A stretch of DNA of 64,000 bases from Solidesulfovibrio sp. (GTDB taxonomy: Bacteria > Desulfobacterota > Desulfovibrionia > Desulfovibrionales > Desulfovibrionaceae), in assembly GCF_038562415.1 (NCBI RefSeq), contig NZ_JBCFBA010000002.1, positions 258,564 through 322,563 of the forward strand, written 5' to 3'. The translations under genes were made by a program, and so were the position numbers. The notes under the pieces are model-generated. The model made no database searches, was not told the DNA's origin, and saw only the letters and a program-made list of their open reading frames with translations. Shown in pieces: positions 27,237 through 36,122 of this stretch; position 1 is the stretch's first letter, and the number at the start of each line of letters is the position of its first letter.

Positions 27237-27641
27237 CTATTCCAGGGAGAGTAGGTCCAGGGCCACGAGTTTTTCGAGCAGCTCGGAGCGGTTGGCCGGT
27301 TTGACCAGGTAGGCGGAGACCTGGCTGTCGAACAGCGCGGTCATGGTGTTGGTCTCGTCGTCCATGGAGGTGACCATGACGGCTCGCATGCGGTTTTCGG
27401 GGACGACGCCGGCGGCCTCCTCGACTTCGCGGATGTGGGCCAGGGTTTCGTGGCCGTCCATGTGGGGCATGATGATGTCCAGGAAGACGACGTCGAACGA
27501 ACCGCCGTCGGCCAGGGCCTGACGGACCGTTTCCACGGCTTCCGGGCCGCTGGCGCACATGACGCAGGTGGCCAGGCCGGCGAGATGGGCGGCCAGAACA
27601 TGACGGCTGGCCGGATCGTCGTCTACGACAAGCACCCGCAT
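27237..27641 (-). CDS. Single-domain response regulator
   Basis: 134-residue receiver protein. Acidic D7-D9, phosphoacceptor D55 (VVFLDIIMPHMDG), T91 and K114 (YLVKPA) complete the active site. It has no output domain. A loop of about ten extra residues (EEAAGVVPENRMR) precedes the T91 strand. The ribosome site GGAGA fits the ATG. No kinase is adjacent. It has a strong promoter of its own and is divergent from the nitroreductase gene. Confidence 0.88.
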   Translation of the reverse strand: MRVLVVDDDPASRHVLAAHLAGLATCVMCASGPEAVETVRQALADGGSFDVVFLDIIMPHMDGHETLAHIREVEEAAGVVPENRMRAVMVTSMDDETNTMTALFDSQVSAYLVKPANRSELLEKLVALDLLSLE

Positions 27642-27671
27642 GGGGCGTCTCCTTCTCTTCCAACAAAAAAT

Positions 27672-27700
27672 TTCATAGGCTTTTTCGGGGGAATTTTCAA
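27672..27700 (-). promoter_or_regulatory. Sigma-70-type promoter of the response regulator
   Basis: Leftward TTGAAA (27695-27700), 17-base spacer, TATGAA (27672-27677). This matches 5 of 6 and 4 of 6 consensus positions, in an AT-rich stretch close to the start codon. One of the best promoters in the window. Confidence 0.65.
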
Positions 27701-27766
27701 GAAAAAACCTGTGCGCACCGTGGTTCACGATGGGATGGATCACGCTTCTTGCGGAAAAGCGTCCCG

Positions 27767-27795
27767 TTGTGCCGTGGATGCTATGCGCGTAGGAC
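27767..27795 (+). promoter_or_regulatory. Possible promoter of the first nitroreductase gene
   Basis: TTGTGC (27767-27772), 17-base spacer, TAGGAC (27790-27795), about 36 bases before the start codon. Moderate match only. Confidence 0.35.
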
Positions 27796-27830
27796 CCTGT
27801 AGTAAGTCCAAATGTTTCAAGGAGCATGCC

Positions 27831-28667
27831 ATGGAAAACAAACAGGCGCAAAGCAAGGTCGCCACGGGGAAGGTCATGTATATCAGAGGCGTTCCCTTCC
27901 GATGCCCGACTCCGGCCGTGGCGGCCCGGGAAAATGGGGATGGGGCCCTGTCGTCCCCGCCCGCGTTGCGTCCGTCGTCGGCGACGGTGGCCTCGGCGGC
28001 CGTGCCCGGCGATGTCGCGGCGTTCGCCCCCAACGGCTTTGCCGGCGCGGACAGGTTCCGACCGGGACGGGCCATGGCCGCCGCCGGGCGTTGCGGCCTG
28101 ATGGGTTGCGCCTCCCGGTCCCAGGCCGCGTTCATGAAAAGCCGCCGCTCGGTCCGGGTGTTCGCCGACAAGGCCGTGTCCATGCGGGTGCTGCGCGATC
28201 TCGTGGCCGCCGCCAGCCGGGCCGAACCCGCAGAGGCCTCGGTCTCGGCCCGGTTCGTCATGGTGGAATCCGCGCCGGCCATGGACCGGGCGTCGGAATT
28301 GGCCGCCGCCTGGTTGCGCCGCGAGGGCATCCTGGCCGACGGTCTGGGGCCCGAGGCCAGGGCCAGGGAAGTGGTCTTCGGCGGCGCGCCCCACATGGCC
28401 GTGGCCTACGGTCCCCGGGACGACACCGGGGCCGCTTCGGCCTGCGCCCTGGCCGTGGCCCGCATGGAGTGGCTGGCCGTGGGCGCCGGGCTCGGCGTCT
28501 GTTTCGCCGGCGAGATGGTCCAGGCCGCGACCGCCTGCCCCGAGCTCGCCGCCGCGCTGTCCATCCCGGGCTCGGCCGTGGCCCAGGCCGCCGTGTTCAT
28601 CGGCTATCCCGGCTCCCGGACCGCTCCCGAGGCCGTGATTCCCGGAACCCGCATCATCTGGCTGTGA
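27831..28667 (+). CDS. Nitroreductase-family protein with unusual N-terminus
   Basis: 278-residue protein. The C-terminal two-thirds is nitroreductase-like: FMKSRRSVRVFADKAVSMRVLRDLV is the FMN-binding start, and GVCFAGEMVQAA and VFIGYPG follow. The first 100 residues are Ala/Pro-rich with scattered Cys (FRCPTP, GRCGLMGC) where the next gene has a two-cluster ferredoxin. It ends GTRIIWL, parallel to the QARWL end of the downstream gene, suggesting an old duplication in which one copy lost its ferredoxin. AAGGAG precedes the ATG. A flavin reductase role is inferred; whether it binds FMN is open. Confidence 0.72.
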   Translation: MENKQAQSKVATGKVMYIRGVPFRCPTPAVAARENGDGALSSPPALRPSSATVASAAVPGDVAAFAPNGFAGADRFRPGRAMAAAGRCGLMGCASRSQAAFMKSRRSVRVFADKAVSMRVLRDLVAAASRAEPAEASVSARFVMVESAPAMDRASELAAAWLRREGILADGLGPEARAREVVFGGAPHMAVAYGPRDDTGAASACALAVARMEWLAVGAGLGVCFAGEMVQAATACPELAAALSIPGSAVAQAAVFIGYPGSRTAPEAVIPGTRIIWL

Positions 28668-28859
28668 CCAGGACGCTTGCCCCGGGCCTTCGCCCAGGCT
28701 TCCCCGCGCGGACCGCCGCGCCGACCCGTATGCGCGCATAACGGGTCCCCTCACGTCAAAGGGACCGTCGGCCGGCCCCGTCCCTGCCTCCGGGTCCGGC
28801 CGCCGCCGCCCCGATTCTTCGGTATCCCCAAGGGGAGCACGCCACTTTGCCGTGCCTGC

Positions 28860-28887
28860 TTGCAAACCGTCCCCGTGCGGGTAGGGT
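28860..28887 (+). promoter_or_regulatory. Possible promoter of the ferredoxin-nitroreductase gene
   Basis: TTGCAA (28860-28865), 16-base spacer, TAGGGT (28882-28887), about 60 bases before the start. Weak to moderate. Confidence 0.33.
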
Positions 28888-28944
28888 CTGTTGCCATGCC
28901 GGCTCGATGGGGCCGGCGGATGTGACGTCGCAAGGAGGTTCGGG

Positions 28945-29739
28945 ATGCAACTGATCGAAGTGGATGCCGCCAAATGCAGGAAGGACGGGTTGTGCGTGCG
29001 GGTGTGCCCGAGCGGGGCGCTGGAGGCGGACGGCGACGGCGGGCCGGTCGCGGCCGATCCGGCCGCGTGCAACGCCTGCGGGCATTGCGTGGCCGTTTGC
29101 CCCCACGGCGCCTTGGCCAACAGCCGGGTGGACGCGGTCGATCCGGCCGTGGGCCTGCGGGAGAACCTGCGCGCCTGGCCCGAGCCGGCGGTGGTGGACG
29201 GGATGCTGCGCGGGAGGCGTTCCATCCGGGCCTACAAGGACAAGCCCCTTCCCCGTGCGGTGCTGGAAGAGCTGCTCGACGTGGCCCGCCACGCCCCCAC
29301 CGCCTCCAATGTCCAGGAAATCCGCTGGATCGTCACCGTCGATCCGGCCAAGGTCCGGGAACTGGCCGCGCTGACCGCCGCCTTTTTCGCCGCCAACGGC
29401 CAGCGTCCCAAATACTCGGCCATGTGGGAGCGGGGGCTCGACTATTTCCTGCGCGGCGCGCCGGCCCTGGCCATGGTGTACACCGAGCCCGGGGCCAGGT
29501 TCGGCGCGGCCGATTGCGGCATCGCGCTCACTTTCATGGAACTGGCCGCCGTGTCCCGGGGGCTGGGCGCCTGCTGGGCCGGGCTGGCGACCGCCGCCGC
29601 CAACGCGGATCCGGCCGTGCGCGCGGCCCTGGGCCTGCCCGAGGGCCAGGTGGTCCAGGGCGGGCTCATGCTCGGCTACCCGAAAGCCCGCTACGCCGGG
29701 GTGCCGCCGCGCAATCCCGTCCAGGCCCGCTGGCTGTAG
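28945..29739 (+). CDS. Ferredoxin-nitroreductase fusion protein
   Basis: 264-residue flavoprotein with two [4Fe-4S] clusters at the N-terminus (CRKDGLCVRVCP and CNACGHCVAVCP) and an FMN-dependent nitroreductase domain from about residue 70 (MLRGRRSIRAYKDKPLP, HAPTASNVQE). This architecture is common in anaerobes and is thought to pass ferredoxin electrons to FMN; the substrate is not known. The start follows AAGGAGG. It lies 277 bases after its ferredoxin-less paralogue and converges with the RsbU-like gene. Confidence 0.9.
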   Translation: MQLIEVDAAKCRKDGLCVRVCPSGALEADGDGGPVAADPAACNACGHCVAVCPHGALANSRVDAVDPAVGLRENLRAWPEPAVVDGMLRGRRSIRAYKDKPLPRAVLEELLDVARHAPTASNVQEIRWIVTVDPAKVRELAALTAAFFAANGQRPKYSAMWERGLDYFLRGAPALAMVYTEPGARFGAADCGIALTFMELAAVSRGLGACWAGLATAAANADPAVRAALGLPEGQVVQGGLMLGYPKARYAGVPPRNPVQARWL

Positions 29740-29747
29740 GGGCGGCC

Positions 29748-31853
29748 TTACGCGACATCGGCCTTGACGATGACCAGGGTGATGTCGTCGTCGCGCGGGG
29801 CCCCGGCCTGGAAATCGGCCACGTCCTTGTGGGCGGCGGCCAGGATGTCCGCCGCCGGGGCCTTGGCGTTGGCCCGGATGACCGCCCGGAAGCGGTCCTT
29901 GCCGTACATCTCGCCGGAAGGGTTTCGCGCCTCCCAGATGCCGTCCGTGCCGAGCGCCAGGACCTGGCCGGGCTTGAGTCCCGGGTGGGACTGGCCCTCG
30001 TAGGCGTAGTCGGGCAGCACGCCCAGCGGCAGACCCGGTCCCATGAGTTCGCCGAAGGTGTCGCTGGCCGGATCGTAGACCAGCGCCGGGTCATGGCCGG
30101 CCCGGGCCCACTCCAGATGGCCGGCCGGCGCCAGGCCGCCGCCGGCCAGGCGCAGGTAGAACAGCGTCAGGAACCGGCCCGAGTCCATGGTGTCGCGGCA
30201 CAGCAAGGCGTTGGCCAGGCTGATCAGCCCGGCCGGATCGGCCCGGCCGGCCCGGCCGCCGCGCAACAGCGCCCGGCCCGTGGCCATGAAAAGCGCCGCC
30301 GCGATGCCGTGGCCCGTGGCATCGCCGACGATGACGTCGAGTCCGCCCTGGCCGTCGCCCTCGATGGTCAGGAAATCGAAATAGTCGCCGCCGGTTTCGT
30401 CGCAAAACCGGGTGGAGCCGGCCACGTCCAGGCCGGGAAGCGACGGCGGGGCGCTGGGCAGCAGGTTTTGCTGCACTTCCATGGCTAAAAGCATGTCCTG
30501 CTTGAGCCGCAGCCGCTCGGCCAGCTTGGGGGCCATGGCATTGAAGGTCATGGCCAGATGGGCCAGTTCGTCGCGTCCGGAAACCGGCGCCCGGGAGTCC
30601 AGGTCGCCCTGGGCCAGCTTGCCGGCCGCTTCGCACAGGGCCGTGACCGGCTTGGTGACCGCCCGGGAGCCCAGCGAGGCCAGCACCACCGCGCCGGCCA
30701 CGGCCAGCAGGCTCCCGGCCACGACCACGGCCAGCATGCCCTGGGTGCGGGCCAGGATGGAGGCCTCGGCCGTGTCGGCCTGGCGCAGCACGGCCTCGCG
30801 CGGCACGAGCACCAAAAGCCCGGCCGGGGTGTCGGGAAAGGGCTTGAACACGGCGAAAAAGTCCTGGCCGCCGAGGCCCAGGGGCATCTGGACCGGCCGT
30901 TTGGAGGCGATGGCCGCGACCAGCCGGTCGGCGGCGGCCGGGTCCTCGGCCGCGAAGGGTTCCGGGGCCAGCGGCGTGTTCCAGGTCAGGGCCGTGCTCA
31001 GGAAGTTCTGGGTGCCGATGACCTCCAGCGCCTGGCCGCCGGCCGTTTCGGCCCGCCGCACGAGCAGCGCCTTGACGCCTTCGCCCCAGCGCCGCGACAG
31101 GTCGCTTTCCGGCAGCATGGCCTCCAGCGGCGCGTCGATGGCGGCCACGCCCAGCAGCCGGCCGTCGGCGGCGGTGACCGGCGTGGATACCGTGGCCGTC
31201 AGCCGCCCGGTGGAGGCGTCGACCAGGATGCTCCAGGCGGCTTCCCGGCGCGAAAGCGCTTCCGTGTACCAGGGGCGGTCGCGGGGATCGTAGCCCTCGG
31301 GCATGCGCCCGTGGCCCGGGAAGCTGGCCATGAGGCCGTCGGGCAGGGCCACGTAGGCCCAGAGCATGTTGTCCGTGAGCTTGGCGCGCAGCATGTCCAT
31401 GGTGGGCAACAGCCCGGCCAGGCGGGCGGCCTGCCCCTGGGCCAGGGTCGTGCCCCGGGGGCGGCTGACGGACAGGGCCTGCGCCGTGGCCGGCACGGGG
31501 TAGTCGGGCAGGGGGGCCAGCCCCGGCGGCAGTCCGCCGGCGGCGTCGAATTCCTCGGCCGTGCGCGCCGCGTCTTCCCCGGCCGCAGGGCCGGTCAGGG
31601 CGGCCCTGGATTCCTGGGCGAGCAAGGCCACGGACAGTTCCATCAGCCGCCGGTTGTCGTTTAAATCCTCGCCGATGAGGTCCACCATCAGCGCCAGTTC
31701 CTGCTCGGCGGCATGCCGGTAGGAAACGGCGGCCTTCGCGGCCAGTTCGTCGCCGAGCAGCCGGCCCTCGCGCAGGGCGTAGAAGCTGATGGCCACAAGC
31801 GGCGGCAGGGCCAGGGCAAGGAGGATCAGAAGCAGTTTGGTGCGTATGCGCAT
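29748..31853 (-). CDS. Membrane RsbU/SpoIIE-type serine phosphatase
   Basis: 701-residue sensor phosphatase. TM1 is about residues 5-22. A large periplasmic Cache-like sensor follows (DPRDRPWYTEAL is the signature), then TM2 near 330-350, a HAMP domain (VTKPVTALCEAAGKLAQGDL), and a PP2C-SIG catalytic domain with GGDYFDF, VGDATGHGIAAALFM and RDDDITLVI. Such enzymes dephosphorylate a STAS protein. The RsbW-like/STAS pair at 22.3-23.0 kb is a candidate partner, but this is inference. The ATG was chosen for the signal-anchor start MRIRTKLLLI. Confidence 0.9.
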   Translation of the reverse strand: MRIRTKLLLILLALALPPLVAISFYALREGRLLGDELAAKAAVSYRHAAEQELALMVDLIGEDLNDNRRLMELSVALLAQESRAALTGPAAGEDAARTAEEFDAAGGLPPGLAPLPDYPVPATAQALSVSRPRGTTLAQGQAARLAGLLPTMDMLRAKLTDNMLWAYVALPDGLMASFPGHGRMPEGYDPRDRPWYTEALSRREAAWSILVDASTGRLTATVSTPVTAADGRLLGVAAIDAPLEAMLPESDLSRRWGEGVKALLVRRAETAGGQALEVIGTQNFLSTALTWNTPLAPEPFAAEDPAAADRLVAAIASKRPVQMPLGLGGQDFFAVFKPFPDTPAGLLVLVPREAVLRQADTAEASILARTQGMLAVVVAGSLLAVAGAVVLASLGSRAVTKPVTALCEAAGKLAQGDLDSRAPVSGRDELAHLAMTFNAMAPKLAERLRLKQDMLLAMEVQQNLLPSAPPSLPGLDVAGSTRFCDETGGDYFDFLTIEGDGQGGLDVIVGDATGHGIAAALFMATGRALLRGGRAGRADPAGLISLANALLCRDTMDSGRFLTLFYLRLAGGGLAPAGHLEWARAGHDPALVYDPASDTFGELMGPGLPLGVLPDYAYEGQSHPGLKPGQVLALGTDGIWEARNPSGEMYGKDRFRAVIRANAKAPAADILAAAHKDVADFQAGAPRDDDITLVIVKADVA

Positions 31854-31948
31854 GGGTTCCTCGGCGCCGGCGGCACGGGGTGGGGCGGTCGCGTCGGTCC
31901 ATCTTCTAGGGTCGCGGCGGCGCTTTGGCAAGAAGCGCGCCGGCGGCC

Positions 31949-31977
31949 TTGACAGACGGGACATCCCCGGGTAACGA
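31949..31977 (+). promoter_or_regulatory. Possible promoter of the rpsF operon
   Basis: A perfect TTGACA (31949-31954) with TAACGA after 17 bases, about 70 bases before rpsF. The -10 is poor, so only the -35 is persuasive. Confidence 0.35.
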
Positions 31978-32047
31978 CTCCGGCTCGCCTTGCTCTTTCC
32001 GATGGGGTTGCCCCGGGAGGAAGGGCCATGGACCACAAGGAGGAACC

Positions 32048-32356
32048 ATGCGGAAGTACGAAGCGCTGCTGCTGCTCTCACCCGAGCTCGCGGCCGACAA
32101 CCGGCAGGAGATCCTCGAGAACCTCAAAGGGGTGCTCGAGCGCCAGGAGGCCAGCATGCTGGCCGTGGACGAATGGGGCATGCGTGAGCTGGCCTATCCC
32201 GTCCAGAAAAAGACCCGCGGTCATTACACCCGTTTCGAGTTCGCCGCCCCGGCCACGGCCATCGCCGAATTCGAACGCATCGTGCGCATCACCGACGGCA
32301 TCATGAAGTTCGTCACCGTCAAGCTCGCCGACAAGTACGTGCCCGAGGGAGCCTAA
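32048..32356 (+). CDS. rpsF: 30S ribosomal protein S6
   Basis: 102-residue small-subunit protein; binds the central domain of 16S rRNA with S18. It starts MRKYEALLLLSPEL and contains the conserved AYPVQKKTRGHYTRFEF. The ribosome site AAGGAGG is ideal. First gene of rpsF-rpsR-rplI-dnaB, with three bases to rpsR. There is no glutamate-rich tail and no ssb gene between rpsF and rpsR. Confidence 0.98.
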   Translation: MRKYEALLLLSPELAADNRQEILENLKGVLERQEASMLAVDEWGMRELAYPVQKKTRGHYTRFEFAAPATAIAEFERIVRITDGIMKFVTVKLADKYVPEGA

Positions 32357-32359
32357 GCC

Positions 32360-32617
32360 ATGGCGTTCAAGAAAAAATTCACCCCGAAAAAGAAGTTCTG
32401 CCGTTTCTGCGCCAACAAGAATCTGCCCATCGACTACAAACGTCCGGATATCCTCAAGGATTTCGTCACGGATCGCGGCAAGATCATCGCCCGGCGCATC
32501 ACCGGCACCTGCGCCAAGTGTCAGCGTCGCCTGACCCTGCAAATCAAGCGCGCCCGGCAGATGGCCCTTCTGTACTACACGGCCACCCATAGCGCCGAGC
32601 ATCTCAAGAAAATGTAA
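32360..32617 (+). CDS. rpsR: 30S ribosomal protein S18
   Basis: 85-residue partner of S6. The core [17 protein letters not shown] and [18 protein letters not shown] are typical. It carries CRFC near the N-terminus and CAKC in the middle, the four cysteines of the zinc-binding (C+) form of S18. Lies between rpsF and rplI. Confidence 0.98.
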   Translation: MAFKKKFTPKKKFCRFCANKNLPIDYKRPDILKDFVTDRGKIIARRITGTCAKCQRRLTLQIKRARQMALLYYTATHSAEHLKKM

Positions 32618-32629
32618 GGTAGGGACGCC

Positions 32630-33166
32630 ATGGAACTCATTTTGCGCGCGGACGTCGAAAACCTCGGGCGCCTGGGCGACAAGGTCGCCGTCAAGCCCGG
32701 CTACGGCCGCAACTATCTGATCCCCCAAGGGCTGGCCATGCTGGCCACCGAAGCCAACAAACGCCGTTTCGAAAACGAGCGTAAAAAACTCCAGGCCAAG
32801 CGCGACGCCCTCATGTCCTCCGCCCAGAGCCTGGCCGACAGGCTCGCCGCCGCCGCCGTGGTCATCGAGGTGCGCGTGGGCGAGGGCGACAAGCTCTACG
32901 GCTCCGTCACCTCCGCCATCATCGCCGACAAGCTGGTCGCGGCCGGCATCGAGATCGACCGCAAGAAGATCGTGCTCGACGAGCCCATCCGGGCGCTGGG
33001 CCAGTACGAAGTGGCCGTGAAGCTTCTGCCGGAACTGCGCGGCAAGGTCAGCGTCACGGTCGTGCGCCAGGGCGGCGCCGAGGAAGAGGAAGTCCTGGCC
33101 GCCCCGGCCGCCTCCGCCCCAGCCTCCGCCGAAGCCAGTGGACAGCCCGAGGAAGAAACCGCGTAA
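32630..33166 (+). CDS. rplI: 50S ribosomal protein L9
   Basis: 178-residue large-subunit protein. The N-domain reads MELILRADVENLGRLGDKVAVKPGYGRNYLIPQ and is joined by a long connecting helix to the C-domain (YGSVTSAIIADKL). An extra Ala/Glu/Pro-rich tail of about 25 residues exceeds the usual 150-residue length. Its 3' end overlaps the GTG start of dnaB by 29 bases. Confidence 0.97.
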   Translation: MELILRADVENLGRLGDKVAVKPGYGRNYLIPQGLAMLATEANKRRFENERKKLQAKRDALMSSAQSLADRLAAAAVVIEVRVGEGDKLYGSVTSAIIADKLVAAGIEIDRKKIVLDEPIRALGQYEVAVKLLPELRGKVSVTVVRQGGAEEEEVLAAPAASAPASAEASGQPEEETA

Positions 33167-34595
33167 CGCCAAGTCTTCCGGCCTTGTCGGAAGCGGCGAG
33201 CCGCTCTCCGGGCAGGCCCTGGAGCGGGTCTCCTCCGACGTCCTGAAAAAAGTCCCCCCCCAGAACCTCGAAGCCGAACAGGCGGTTCTGGGGGGGATTT
33301 TGCTGAAAAATTCCATCCTGTTCAATCTCGTCGACCTGGTCGGCGAGGACGATTTCTACTCCCCGGCCCACCGCTGCATCTACCAGGCGATCCTGGAGCT
33401 TTCGCGCCAAAACGCCCCCATCGACCTGGTCTCCCTGGCCGAGGCCCTGCGCGCCTCGGGGCGCCTGGACGAGGTCGGCGGCCCGGCCTACCTGGCCGAC
33501 CTGACCGGCTCCACCATCGCCGCGGCCAACGCCCTGCACCACGCCGGCATCGTGCGCGAAAAGGCCGTGCAGCGAAAGCTCATCGGCGCGGCCGTGGACA
33601 TCATCAGCCGCTGCTACGAGGGCGGCCAGGAAACCGAAAAGCTCCTCGACGAATCCGAACAGGCCATCTTCGCCATCGCCGACTCGAAAACCACCAAAGG
33701 CCTGCACTCCTCCAAGGACCTCGTCACCCGCGTCTTCGAGCAGATCGAAAAACGCATGGAAAACAAGGAACTGGTCACCGGCGTGCCCACCGGCTACTAC
33801 CAGTTCGACGAATACACGGCCGGACTCCAGCCCTCCGACCTCATCATCATCGCCGGCCGGCCCTCCATGGGCAAGACCGCCTTCGCCATGAACGTGGCCA
33901 TGCGCGGCGCGGCCATGCACGGCGTGCCCACGGCCGTGTTTTCGCTCGAAATGTCCATGGAGCAGATCATGCAGCGCATGCTGTGCTGCTGGGGCAAGGT
34001 CGACCTGGCCAAGCTGCGCCGGGGCCGCCTCGACGACGAGGACTGGGCCAAGCTCTACGACGCCGCCAACCACCTGTCCGCCGCGCCCATCTACGTCGAC
34101 GACACCCCGGCCATCACCACCATGGACCTGCGCGCCCGCTGCCGGCGCCTCAAGGCCGAGCACGGCCTGGGCCTGGTCGTGGTGGACTACCTGCAGCTCA
34201 TGCGGGCCTCGCGCCACATCGATTCCCGCGAACAGGAAATTTCCGACATCTCCCGAAGCCTCAAGGCCCTGGCCAAGGAACTGCACCTGCCGGTCATCGC
34301 CCTGTCCCAGCTCAACCGCAAGGTCGAGGAGCGCGCCGACAAGCGCCCCATGATGTCCGACCTGCGCGAATCGGGCGCCATCGAACAGGACGCCGACGTC
34401 ATCATCTTCCTCTACCGGGCCGCCGCCTATAAGAAAAAAGAGGAACTCACGCCCGAGGACAACGTGGCCGAAATCATCATCGGCAAGCAGCGAAACGGCC
34501 CAACAGGCATGGTGCGTCTGACCTTTTTCAAGGAATCCACGGCGTTCGAGAACCTTTCCGACATCCCGCCCCCGTCTGAACTGGGCTTTGGCTAG
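33138..34595 (+). CDS. dnaB: Replicative DNA helicase DnaB
   Basis: 485-residue hexameric 5'-3' helicase that unwinds DNA at the fork. The N-terminal primase-interacting domain begins at VPPQNLEAEQAVLGGILL. The RecA-like domain has Walker A GRPSMGKT, the Walker B region LVVVDYLQLM and the QLNRKVEERADKRPMMSDLRESGAIEQDAD block. The GTG start overlaps rplI and gives a 35-residue basic leader before the fold, so the true start could be a little further in. No intein is present. Confidence 0.96.
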   Translation: MDSPRKKPRNAKSSGLVGSGEPLSGQALERVSSDVLKKVPPQNLEAEQAVLGGILLKNSILFNLVDLVGEDDFYSPAHRCIYQAILELSRQNAPIDLVSLAEALRASGRLDEVGGPAYLADLTGSTIAAANALHHAGIVREKAVQRKLIGAAVDIISRCYEGGQETEKLLDESEQAIFAIADSKTTKGLHSSKDLVTRVFEQIEKRMENKELVTGVPTGYYQFDEYTAGLQPSDLIIIAGRPSMGKTAFAMNVAMRGAAMHGVPTAVFSLEMSMEQIMQRMLCCWGKVDLAKLRRGRLDDEDWAKLYDAANHLSAAPIYVDDTPAITTMDLRARCRRLKAEHGLGLVVVDYLQLMRASRHIDSREQEISDISRSLKALAKELHLPVIALSQLNRKVEERADKRPMMSDLRESGAIEQDADVIIFLYRAAAYKKKEELTPEDNVAEIIIGKQRNGPTGMVRLTFFKESTAFENLSDIPPPSELGFG

Positions 34596-34627
34596 GGGGC
34601 ATAAGGGAGAAGAAATGCCTCCGGCGG

Positions 34628-34654
34628 CCCGGAGGGGCCGAGGGCCCCTCCGGG
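34628..34654. repeat. GC-rich hairpin of a composite intergenic element
   Basis: Perfect 12-bp stem (34628-34639 with 34643-34654) and loop GAG, just after GATGCCTCCGGCGG-like sequence. Lies 33 bases past the dnaB stop. No U-run, but it may still stop transcription. Confidence 0.7.
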
Positions 34655-34740
34655 ACCACCCCATAAGGGGATGCCCAAGGGCGGCATAACGAAAGAATTG
34701 TTTCTATCCCTTGAAAAGTTTTTGGGGGGAGGAGGGGCGT

Positions 34741-34780
34741 GGGGAGGACCCCCCTTTTTTCAAAAAGGGGGGTCCTCCCC
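34741..34780. repeat. Long A/T-centred hairpin, dispersed repeat copy
   Basis: Perfect 19-bp inverted repeat (34741-34759 with 34762-34780) with T5 and A5 at its centre and GGGGAGGA at the outer end. A near relative with 22-bp arms occurs at 63941-63986. Both read as strong intrinsic terminators in either direction. Confidence 0.85.
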
Positions 34781-34823
34781 GCACTCTTCCTCCCATTCCC
34801 CCACCCATGACGAAGGAGCGGCC

Positions 34824-36122
34824 GTGTATTACGATGAAGCGGAGAAGCTTTCGAGGCTGGAGATCGAGCGCTTGCAGCTGCTGCGTCTGCAACGGACACT
34901 GAAACAGGCGGCCAGGTCGCCGTTTTATCGAAACCGCTTCGCGCAATGCGGCATCGATCCCGAGGCCGTCACCAGCCTGGACGACGTCAAGAAGCTGCCC
35001 TTCACCACCAAGCAGGACCTGCGCGACAGCTATCCCGACAAGCTCCTGGCCATGCCGCTCGCGGCCATGGTGCGCATGCACGTCTCCTCCGGCACCACCG
35101 GCACGCCGACGGTCATCTACCACACCAAAAACGACCTGGACTGGTGGGCGTCGCTCATGGCCCGGTGCATGCACATGGTCGGCCTGCGCCCGACCGACGT
35201 CTTCCAGAACATGTCCGGCTACGGCCTTTTCACCGGGGGCCTGGGCATCCACTGCGGCGCGGAAAAGCTCGGCTGCCTGACCATCCCGGCCGGCGCGGGC
35301 AACAGCCACCGCCAGATCAAGCTCCTGATGGACTTCAAGGTCACGGGCATCCACATCATCCCGTCCTACGCCCTGTACCTGTCCACGATCTTCGCCGAAA
35401 TGGGCATCGATCCGCGCACGCTGCCCGTGCGCATCGCCCTGGTCGGGGCCGAGCCCTACACCGAGGAGACGCGCCGCCGCCTGGAAGCGCTCTACGACAT
35501 GAAGTGCTACAACTCCTACGGCCTGTCCGAGATGAACGGCCCGGGCGTGGCCTTCGAGTGCCGGGAGCAGCACGGCATGCACGTCTGGGAGGACGCGTAC
35601 CTGGCCGAGATCGTGGACCCGGCCTCGGGCGAGCCCGTGCCCGACGGCGAACTGGGCGAACTGGTCATGACGAGCCTGGGGCGCGAGGGCATGCCGATCA
35701 TCCGGTACCGCACCCGGGACATGACGCGTTTTCTGCCGGGCACCTGCCCCTGCGGCCGCGAGCACCGGCGCATCGACCGCTTGCAGGGGCGCTGCGACGA
35801 CATGATGATCATCAAGGGCGTGAACATCTTCCCCATGCAGATCGAGCGCATCCTGATGCGCATGCCCGAGGTCGGCCAGAACTACCTGATCGTGCTCGAA
35901 CGCGACGGCTACATCGACAACCTCCGCATCAAGGTGGAGATCCGCGACGAGTATTTCGTGGAAGACATGCGCCAGCTGGGGGCCTTGCAAAAGCGCATCG
36001 TGGCCCGGCTTCGCGACGAGATCCTGGTCACGCCCAGGGTGGAGCTGGTGGAGCGCAACACCCTGCCCAAGTCCGAGGGCAAGGCCACGCGGGTGATCGA
36101 CAACCGGGAGAAGGGCGCGTGA
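34824..36122 (+). CDS. Phenylacetate-CoA ligase family enzyme
   Basis: 432-residue adenylate-forming CoA ligase. The ATP-binding loop is VSSGTTGTPTVIYHT, followed by YNSYGLSEMNGPGVAFEC, the YRTRDMTRFL hinge and the C-terminal KGVNIFPMQIE domain. It matches PaaK-type ligases; in Desulfovibrio such enzymes activate aryl-acetates such as phenylacetate or indoleacetate from amino-acid breakdown, but the substrate here is inferred. GTG follows AAGGAG. Its stop overlaps the next gene's GTG by four bases, so the DUF456 protein is co-translated. Confidence 0.88.
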   Translation: MYYDEAEKLSRLEIERLQLLRLQRTLKQAARSPFYRNRFAQCGIDPEAVTSLDDVKKLPFTTKQDLRDSYPDKLLAMPLAAMVRMHVSSGTTGTPTVIYHTKNDLDWWASLMARCMHMVGLRPTDVFQNMSGYGLFTGGLGIHCGAEKLGCLTIPAGAGNSHRQIKLLMDFKVTGIHIIPSYALYLSTIFAEMGIDPRTLPVRIALVGAEPYTEETRRRLEALYDMKCYNSYGLSEMNGPGVAFECREQHGMHVWEDAYLAEIVDPASGEPVPDGELGELVMTSLGREGMPIIRYRTRDMTRFLPGTCPCGREHRRIDRLQGRCDDMMIIKGVNIFPMQIERILMRMPEVGQNYLIVLERDGYIDNLRIKVEIRDEYFVEDMRQLGALQKRIVARLRDEILVTPRVELVERNTLPKSEGKATRVIDNREKGA

